Shown one piece after another: positions 51,912-59,340 of a stretch of 64,000 bases of DNA. The notes below the pieces were generated by a model, which had not been told where the DNA came from, made no database searches, and saw only the letters and a list, made by a program, of their open reading frames with translations. The translations under genes and the position numbers were made by a program. The stretch lies in NCBI GenBank assembly GCA_905178155.1, contig CAJINV010000005.1, positions 7,184,989 through 7,248,988 of the forward strand, given 5' to 3'. How positions within the stretch are numbered: the stretch's first letter is position 1; every line of letters starts with the position of its first letter. Source of the stretch: Amoebophrya sp. A120 (Eukaryota; Sar; Dinophyceae; Syndiniales; Amoebophryaceae).

Positions 51912-52190
51912 GCCTTTATTTTTTTCCATATGATACCCCAGCATCATCCACCGCAGTAGTATCCAAAAATCAACTGGTATCCACAGGAACATTCTCATCC
52001 CCTTCAGTAGTTTTTGCAATGACACACACACAGGGACGCCCTGCCCTTAGTTTACCAACATGACAAATGCAGGCTTTGCTTCTTGTGCCCGGTGTTTTGC
52101 ATGAAAAGAAATTGCAATTGGATGGGGATGAGGATTTTATTGTGGATACCTGGGACCACTCGTGCAGCAGAACTAGTAGGGTTGCTCAAG
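51912..52190 (+). pseudogene. Possible 3' exon remnant of a gene between two introners
   Basis: Between the family J and family H copies a frame reads DTPASSTAVVSKNQL. After excision of the H copy it continues GPLVQQN and stops. The stretch after the H copy is repeated at 61868-61925. It may be the end of a decayed or duplicated gene. No start or upstream exon is recognised. Confidence 0.4.
51978..52148 (+). mobile_element. Introner, family H
   Basis: Left TATCCACAGGAACATTCTCA, right GATGAGGATTTTATTGTGGATA. Target repeat ACTGG against CCTGG. Outside any confirmed gene. Only the right half of the related copy survives near 61845-61868. Confidence 0.82.
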
Positions 52191-52309
52191 AGCAGAGTCT
52201 ATGTCCATTCTGGAGGCACGTGCGATAAGTATGCTCTCGCATTGCAAGAACTTCTACATCGACCGTTTTTGAAGCTATTTAGAAAACTTCACTTTATATT
52301 TTGCGTTGC

Positions 52310-52905
52310 AGTGGGGCATGCATTTATAGGACTTTCCATATTAGCCTTCCGCTAAAAACGTCACCCGTTGGCCGAGGTCGTTCGCGCAGGCACACCGACG
52401 TCGTTCGCGCAGGCACAGCGACAACCCTATCGGGAACAGCGCCGCAAGAAAAACAGCCGGCGCAGCGTCAGCGTCGTCACCACCACCACCTCTTCCTCCT
52501 CCACCACTTCTTTTTCTTCGTCCAATCCGGCGACCGACGGTTGCGACACGGATGACGCACGGTTTGGTGCCCCCCGCGGCGTTGCGACTTGCTCACAACC
52601 GTCGGTCGCCGGATTGGAGGAAGAAAAAGAGGTGGCGGTGACCTCAGTGTCGTCACAACCAACGCCGATGCCGCCGTTGCAACCGTCGCCGGGGCGGGGG
52701 CGTTTCCGGATTGATTGGAGGAAAAGATGATGGCGGTGATGATGAACAGTACTAGTGATGGGCAATTGCTGGCGCTGTACTGGCTGTTTTCTTGCAGCGC
52801 CGCTCCCGACACGATTGTGACTGTGCCTGCGCGATCGACGTCGGCCAACGGGTGCCGTTTTGAGCGGAAAGGGAAAGCGAATATTATAGGAAGTCCCACA
52901 AATAC
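52310..52905. mobile_element. Foldback, MITE-like element
   Basis: The left arm (about 52317-52420, CACCCGTTGGCCGAGGTCG) is an inexact inverse of the right arm (about 52795-52900, CGACGTCGGCCAACGGGTG). A second, inner inverted pair (52498-52540 and 52595-52640) shares TCCAATCCGGCGACCGACGG. Open frames on both strands are a by-product. The sequence is much more GC-rich than its flanks. Confidence 0.75.
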
Positions 52906-53179
52906 ATATCAAAGAACAAACTTCTTGCACTACATCAATCTAGAACTGCCTATGGCATTGCGCCAGTAACAAATTCGCCAAGGGCCGCCCTTTCAAGAAA
53001 TTATTGCATTTCAATTGCAACGCGCGAATGCAAGCCTTCTGAGCAGTATAGCTCGCGCAAGAATTAGTGTGGCTCTGCCCTTGAATACATGCGGAATCTC
53101 GTGCAAGAGCTCCTCTGCCGTCAGAGTGGGATCGATTGAGCTGTTGCAGCTTGTGCAGTTACGTAAAGCAACTTTTGGG

Positions 53180-53227
53180 GCACCGGACCTAAGGACCACC
53201 CGGCCGGGTGGTCCGTAAGTCCGGTGC
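53180..53227. repeat. 48-bp near-perfect palindrome
   Basis: Centred on CGGCCG at 53201-53206; only two mismatched pairs over 48 bases. The left edge reads GCACCGGACCTAAGGACCAC and the right edge is its inverse. Confidence 0.92.
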
Positions 53228-53257
53228 GGACCTAAGGATTAGGTTTGTGACCCTCCT

Positions 53258-53738
53258 CTAAGTATGCTCTCGCTTTGCAAGAACTTCCACACCAACAGTT
53301 TGAGTTTGTAAGAAAATGAGTCCCAGTCTGAGCGTGCATAACGACCAACCGGCGCTGCACCAGGAGGTTATCCAATCTGAAATGAAAATCGTGTTGTAGA
53401 CGATATTTCTACATAGCAAGTGGCCTTTATCAATCATCGAAATGGAAATTGTGATGCATACACAAGAACACTCGATCACCGGTGAGCTGTCCCCTGATCT
53501 TGACCATTTTTCTAGTCCTACTGTTTTGGAAAAGGTTTTTTATAAAGATGGACCTGGCAACACCAACATCATGAAGATGCGAGAACAGGACGTGGAGATG
53601 AACGACAACTACCAGAAACAATGTGGTCGAAAAGAAGACGCAGTATCAAGATGGTAAGTAGGATGACTACACACACAGCTTCCTTATTTCAGTTTTATGA
53701 CGGTGCACAACTACTCCTTCTCCCCCCCCCATGTGGAT
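53258..53738 (+). repeat. Segmental duplication, copy 1
   Basis: Matches 61945-62386 along most of its length, for example CAACCGGCGCTGCACCAGG and CTCGATCACCGGTGAG against CTCGACCACCGGTGAG. Differences include a 9-nt deletion and a 3-nt insertion within the part that is open as MREQDVEMND, as expected for sequence that once was coding. Confidence 0.88.
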
Positions 53739-55026
53739 TCGGATCAAGGCTGCAGGACTTAAAGTATGTAGATGTAACAAAAAGAAGATAAAGAGGATGG
53801 ACAAATATTAAGGTGGTTCTACTGACTCTGACAATGATGCATCAGGTGGCTATACTAAGTAGCTTCATGATCATCTGCACGGAGATCATGGACGCGGAGA
53901 TATTGAACAAGGTGCGCGCACTGAGATTTGTCGTCGTCGTTGTGCCGAGCTTTCTTGTCCTGCAAACAATGTCAATGCTACAAACTGAATAGCAAGCACT
54001 CTATTGCTTTTGCATCACAAATCAGTACTGAAAAATGAAGGGGACCACGAGGAGGGGGAGTAGTTGTGCAACGTGATAAGGCCGATAACCACGGATTTGC
54101 TTTTCCGCAACGACACCGAGGTACGAACAGTGAAAAGCCGCGAGTCCTCTCGAAGCAGCAGCTCGAGTAGTTTGATTTATTTGTCATGCCAAAATGCAAT
54201 AGAAATTGAAAGAGATTGACAACTGCAATTTTGCCTACACCGAGCACGCAAGTGAGGAAATTTTCCGTCGCTATCGCAATTGCTTGTAGTAGTTTTTGCA
54301 TGACACAACAAGGAGCAATAACTTCGAACACTCGCTTCATTTGGCCACAATTATACGGGAAGATATCCGATGCAAATTTTATGCCTGGTTGGTGAGAGAA
54401 CGTGTTGGCTCCTGCTCTGTGAATTATCATTCATCGATCTACTAGACTTATCCTTGTTGGCGTTCAAGATAGGAAGAATTTCGTGAACTAGAGTTCTAAG
54501 AAGTTCAAGTTGCTGCAAATTACACTATGGAACAATGACAACAAGAAAATATTGTCCATTCTACTCTACATCTACGAACGTACAACAACACTCGTCTCTG
54601 CGCCGACCACGTGTACAAATTTGCGATGCATAGCTCATGAAGATGTCGGAAACGCCATAGCGCGGCTGCTGAACACCAAGGAAAACGTATCACGCAGAAT
54701 CAACGATATGGATGTGTCAGAATTGAAATCGACAAAGTTGAAATAATTTGTGATGCATAAAATCTATACCAGTTGGACCCACAGTTTCCAATCGGCGCAT
54801 GACAAATTTTCCTGGCCTCTGAAGCAAGTCTGTCATGCTGTTTAGGGCAAGGTGGCTGCTCCCTGTCATGCTAGTCAGCAGCCCAATTCTTGACCCTTGC
54901 CAGCACTAGAATCTGCCTCCCTTGCGCCTTCAGCAATAGAGTCAGTCTTTGTGTCGCATTTTATGCATGAAAAATCATTTCAACTTTGTCGATTTCAACT
55001 CTGACACCTCCATAAACGACGCATAG
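53452..55026 (+). CDS. Unrecognised gene, partly resolved exons
   Basis: Firm 3' part: exon 54492-54706 (SSKKFKLLQITLWNNDNKK, then ILSILLYIYERTTTL) and 55020-55026, joined by excising a family F introner and ending RRINDA. Upstream exons that read as coding and have splice signals: 53846-53911 (VAILSSFMIICTEIMDAEI, flanked by CAG and GTGCGC), about 54086-54120 (TTDLLFRNDTE before GTACGA) and about 54310-54391 (NFEHSLHLATIIREDIRCKF before GTGAGA). The first part (53452-53652, ending at GTAAGT) has two possible frames. Helical character and repeated Leu/Ile suggest an alpha-helical protein. No family is recognised. Confidence 0.5.
53696..54078 (+). mobile_element. Enlarged family E ends around a candidate exon
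   Basis: Left TATGACGGTGCACAACTACT and right AGTAGTTGTGCAACGTGATA are inverse. They are 383 bp apart instead of about 225, and no target repeat is left. The candidate exon 53846-53911 lies between them. Confidence 0.55.
54707..55014 (+). mobile_element. Introner, family F
   Basis: Left TATGGATGTGTCAGAATTG, right CAACTCTGACACCTCCATA. Perfect target repeat AACGA at 54702-54706 and 55015-55019. The following exon is 7 nt and carries the stop codon. Confidence 0.92.
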
Positions 55027-55359
55027 CGGTTATAATTCTAGAACACCGCGGCCAGTGTTTTGGTTTTTGTCATGCAAGCTTGCTTCCCCTTCGACTTACA
55101 CAGATGAAACAGAAGTAGACTGACTAATGAGATTACAAGGTCTCAAAAGGACATTCTAAGGCGACAGCGCCGAACAGAATAAATCCATCAGACTTGTGTC
55201 TTGTACAACCTCAGCTGCATCGAAGATGTCGGCTGTGCATCGTTTGCGTTTGTCTTTTTCTTAATAATGCGTGTCCTGCTCTACTTGCAGGGGAAAATTG
55301 TCATGCAGTTTTTGTATCTTGGAACGTAAAACAGAAATCTACAACTTTGAAGCTATGTT

Positions 55360-56136
55360 ATGAATGAATTTTCTGTGTTATCAAATGCAAAAATGTCTGG
55401 GTCTGGAAGGATGCGACTTGTGATGCTGAATTTGGATTCTACAAAAATCTGTATTGCATGAACAGCAAAAGAGGTCCTGTTTTTGCCACGGCGAGGGGGC
55501 ATTTCTCATGCGGTATAGGCATCAGGAAGCCCTCACAAAATCTGTGATGCTGGAGCATGCGTCACAGACTTCAGGAGTCATGCAAAGTGGCCATGACAAA
55601 CCTCGCATCCTTCCAGACCCAGACACTTTTACATTTGATATGTGTGATACGAGAACAAGGAGCATCCAGACCAAGACTACGATGTGTTTATGCTACGTAA
55701 AAAAAGAATCACCGTATTAAAAATCTTTCGAATACAAATGTTCGGATGCAGTACAGATGTGCACAAGTGCATGACAAATTTTCGTATGGATGCATGTTTG
55801 GCATGACAAGATTCGTCACAGCGTACTACTAACTTCTTGTGGGTACTAGTACTCGAACAGATGCTGGTGACTCTTTTTTTACACCATGATAGTAGTAGAC
55901 GGCATGCCATTGGAGTATGGACTGCTCAGAGAAGTTGGGGCAATCTCAAGTTTTCCAAATTTTGCAGAACTTCTTGTAGGAACAAGAACGTTGCTCTCTT
56001 TGTTTTCCGCAAATCTTCGAGAAGTACGTGTCATAATACGCATATTGTCATGATGATGATTGTCATTTTTGCATTACAGCTTGCATCAGCTGTAGTTGTA
56101 CCTAGTTGCGCGTCGTGCTTGAGTCGTCCTAAATAA
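55360..56136 (+). CDS. Small protein (77 residues) from four mini-exons
   Basis: Exons 55360-55374 (MNEFS), 55654-55688, 55897-56023 and 56080-56136 total 234 nt in one frame. Intron 1 is GT...GAG and surrounds a family A introner. Intron 2 is a family N introner. Intron 3 is GTACGT...TTACAG, conventional. The acidic start (NKEHPDQDYDV) leads to LDGMPLEYGLLREVGAISS and a hydrophobic, Ser/Cys-rich end. The third exon reads far more like protein in this frame than in the alternative. No family is recognised. The 5' start is the least certain point. Confidence 0.5.
55379..55640 (+). mobile_element. Introner, family A
   Basis: Left TATCAAATGCAAAAATGTCT, right CAGACACTTTTACATTTGATA. Perfect target repeat TGTGT at 55374-55378 and 55641-55645. 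Here simple excision meets a stop; a GT-AG register that removes a few more bases keeps the frame. Confidence 0.9.
55689..55891 (+). mobile_element. Introner, family N
   Basis: Left TATGCTACGTAAAAAAAGAA, right GACTCTTTTTTTACACCATGATA. Target repeat GTGTT against GTAGT. Joins DQDYDV to LDGMPL. Seen once in the window. Confidence 0.75.
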
Positions 56137-56558
56137 GGTGTCTAGTTGTATTTTTGTCTTTTGTGCAACTACACACAAGCCCTAGCCGGATAACGACTTG
56201 CATTAAACTTAAAGATGGTAACATAGTACTTAAATAAAACCGACCTGTTTTCCCTTGATTTGCATCGTTCACGATCAGTTTGAGATTGTCCCGAAAAGAA
56301 ATTGACCCGGTGATACAGAACCCGCCACGGGCTGCTAAGTCGGAGAGCGGAGAAGCAGTAGCAGTTCGAAGAACTACCACGACGTCGAATTTGATGTATT
56401 GATGCAGCAGCAACCAGACAAAGAAGTCAAAAACATTTTTTTCGTGTTAGCAATAACTAAGTACGTTCTGCGTGTTGTAGCTCCAACATGATGCGAGATG
56501 AACCTGCTCATCAAGAAGAACCAGAACGGGACTCTGCGCACAACGTAGTTGCAGTTGT
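56137..56558. other. Intergenic, no gene supported
   Basis: A 94-codon minus-strand frame (56129-56413) has no support. No regulatory motif is recognised. Confidence 0.4.
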
Positions 56559-56604
56559 ATCTCCAACCGTCGATGAGCAGCGTGATGAACATGTTGGCCG
56601 CAGG
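56559..56604 (-). repeat. Dispersed exon-like segment, copy 1
   Basis: Contains GATGAGCAGCGTGATGAACA and TGTTGGCCGCAGG, nearly identical to the internal exon at 61176-61222 of the minus-strand gene. It forms the left border of a GC-rich island. Confidence 0.88.
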
Positions 56605-57900
56605 AGCGTGCGCTGCTCGGTTGGGCGCCACGCAACGCGCGGTCCCCTTGCCGGGCAAGGCCAAGGGCGCTAGGCCCCGGCCTCTTCCACCCGGCCCTGT
56701 GCCGGGCGGGCGGAGCGTCTTTGCAGTGCTAATGAGGCGCGCCCTTGGCGGGGGCAAGCAGGCTGGTGCCTGTGTGGCGCCGGCCCCCAATTTTGTTATT
56801 GCGCCCCCCTCGCCGGTGCGGCTGTCCCACGGGCTACACACCGGTGGGCCAACCTGTCCTGGTGCCGAAGCGCCGCGCCGTTTTTTTTTCTTACGCCAAG
56901 CCCCCCCGGTGCCGATGTTGTTGCGCCGCTTAGCGACCTTCTCCCAAATGTGTTCGGCATTGGGCAGGGCGCGTCGGCTTGCGTCGTCTTGGTTGGTTCT
57001 GCGCAGTCGGCTTGGCGGTGCGCCCTTGGAGAGGCCCCTCCAAGCGGGCTGCGCGCGGCCTTGCCTGGTGTTGGACATGCGAGCCCCCCGCCCCGAAGGC
57101 GGGCGAAGGGCGGGCTGTTGTTTGTATGCCTGCGGCCGTGCCGCCCCACAGGCATGGCAAGCTCCGTCCCCGCGGGGGGCCCCGGCCCGGCTGTGCGGGG
57201 CCACGGCCCCCGGCGGTACGCGCGGCGGCTTCTCTTTCGGTGTGCCGGCCGAGGCGCAAAAACACCAAAGACAGAGCCGGGGAGAAACGCTGCGGCCGCC
57301 GGCCCAAAGGAGGTGGCCCCCGGCCGCCCGGCCCCAACAATGCGCAACCCCGCCGGGGCAGCAGAAATATTCGCGAGAAGGCCGCAGGCGGCGCAAGCAG
57401 CCGCGCTGCCTTTTTTCATTCGGAAGATAGAGGCGGGCGGGGGTAGCGCCGGAGCCGCAACATCTCGCGCCCGCGCCTGTAGCATTCCCAAGCCCACGCG
57501 GCCCGGGCGCATCGCAAAGCGGCTCGGCCCCCGGCCCCGCGCCACCTAGTGCGCCGCGAAGGCAGGGGGGCGGGAAGAAACATGGCGGGGGGCGCCCAGG
57601 AAACTCACAAAGGCAGGTGCGGAATTGGGAGCGAAAGGGTGCCCGGCCCGCGGAATCTCTTCGGCTGTGCGCCTCGAAGCGGCACCGCCGTCGGCCGGAG
57701 TGCTCGGCATCGCCTGGGCCCCGGGCGCCTTGCTTGGCCCGGCCGTTGATTCTCGGCGGGGCGTCGCGCGCCGGCGCCGCCCCGGGACAAGATGGCGCGC
57801 GAAACGGTGGGCCCGTGCTGCAGGCCGCGCAACTTCAGGAATGGGGGCGCAGCCTGCGGCAATTGCTGCGGCTTTTTAATCACCCCTGAGTTGTGTTTTC
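56605..57900. other. GC-rich island, both strands open
   Basis: About 1.3 kb with far higher G+C than its flanks, rich in GGCC and GCCGGG. Frames of 200-340 codons exist on both strands, which at this composition is expected by chance. The proteins are Arg/Ala/Gly/Pro-rich with no domain. It is bordered on both sides by copies of the dispersed exon-like segment. Origin unknown. Confidence 0.7.
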
Positions 57901-58183
57901 AGGGTGATGCCACGGCTGGCTTTTGGTCGCAAGCCAGGTAGCTGAAGCGCCGCGACTGCCTTCGAATGGTTCGGGCCCGGAGGTCTCGGATAGGTTCCAG
58001 AGTCCTCGGAGTTGCGGCATTTTTTGCCGCGGAGGGGCTGTGCTTTGGCGCGTCATTTTTGTGGGCTCCCGGCGCGGTCGAAAATCGGTTTTGTAAATCG
58101 CATTTTGAAAATGCTTTTTCAGTTTTTTGTTTCAAAAAATCGAAAAACGAAAATGCGCGTTTTGTATTTTGTTATAGCATATC

Positions 58184-58243
58184 GATGAGCAGCGTGATGA
58201 ACATGTAATGTTGGCCGCAGGAGCGTGATGAACATGTTGGCCC
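58184..58243 (-). repeat. Dispersed exon-like segment, copy 2 (partly doubled)
   Basis: GATGAGCAGCGTGATGAACA is followed by TGTAA, then TGTTGGCCGCAGGAGCG, then a second partial copy. It marks the right border of the GC-rich island region. Confidence 0.85.
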
Positions 58244-59245
58244 AAGAAAAAAGACCCCCAGAACACGACCAACCCATCAAATGCAACTAGATGAACCACT
58301 CTCCACGACCTGAAGCGATTTTATTCTGCATCAGCACATTTTTTTATTTTGTTAAAAATACTGTGTAGTTTGTTTAATTTTCCCTTCTTTCACACGCCTC
58401 GGAGTGCGACATCTTCGCTGTCGGAAGTAAGCTGCATCCTTTTGAAAAAAGAAAAAACTGGTGAGCGAAACGATAAAAAACAAAAACATTACGCGAGCTT
58501 TGCACGCGACACTGAAGTCTTTTCTTGAACAAAAAAACAGCTTTTATTTTCTTTGGCAGGCAACAGTTGTGCTTTATTTTGCAGACTACAGTCAAATAAT
58601 TTCATCTTCTTCTTCTCCATCGTCGCATCCTCTTCCAGTCCGTCGGTCGTCCTTGCTTTTTTAAATCCCCTCTGCACTTTGGCGTTAGGTTTTGTACATT
58701 CACGTTCACGCTCAGAATCCGGAAGAATAATTCCAATTTCAGTTTACGGGTGGGTGGAAGAAATTCATGGAGGCGATGGTGTAGGGTCGTCGGCTGTACT
58801 GCAGAATCGGGTCGGGTTGGAAATCGGTACAATGATGCATGTCGGAAGAGTTGCGTTATCGGTTCGTAAAAAACAAATCTTCCTTTATTTCCCCCGCGTA
58901 CTCTCGATCCGGTTCGTCGAAACAAAACTTCAACTTCCACACTTACATCTTCGTTTTCGTTTGCATCGTGTTCTCGCCATCGTGTACTTCAGATATGTCG
59001 TCAGTGCTTGCCGTACCATCGCACTTTAAATGTTTACCTGGATCGCGTTTTAACTGGGATATAACTAGAACTAGCTCGAGGACTAGTCGCAAACGATGAA
59101 AGAACTGCAAGAACAGTTTTCATCGCCCGCGGAAGGGTTTCGAAGACGAAAATTGTGTCGCGCGGCTGGTTAGGCTTTCGCGCTGGTTAGGTTTTCGCGC
59201 ACGCATTTGGTTACCAATATCGCCCTCCGGGCGCGACCTTCATAT
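58244..59245. other. Intergenic, no gene supported
   Basis: AT-rich with T and A runs. Short frames on both strands lack any supporting feature. Confidence 0.45.
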
Positions 59246-59293
59246 CTCCAACCGTCGACGAGCAGCGTGATGAACATGTTGGCCGCAGGAGCA
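59246..59293 (-). repeat. Dispersed exon-like segment, copy 3
   Basis: Matches copy 1 with a single visible change (GACGAGCAGC for GATGAGCAGC). It lies 48 bp beyond the stop codon of the minus-strand gene. Confidence 0.88.
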
Positions 59294-59340
59294 GCAATTC
59301 CTGCACCGTTGGCCGCATGCAAATGAGTATTGACTCATTG

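Noticed and set aside
52368-52930. Ser/Thr-rich frames on both strands
   Set aside because: They result from the two nested inverted repeats of a foldback element; the same peptide motifs appear on both strands.
56374-57549. Overlapping 200-340 codon frames on both strands in the GC-rich island
   Set aside because: At this base composition stops are rare by chance. The translations have no domain, and both strands look alike in quality.
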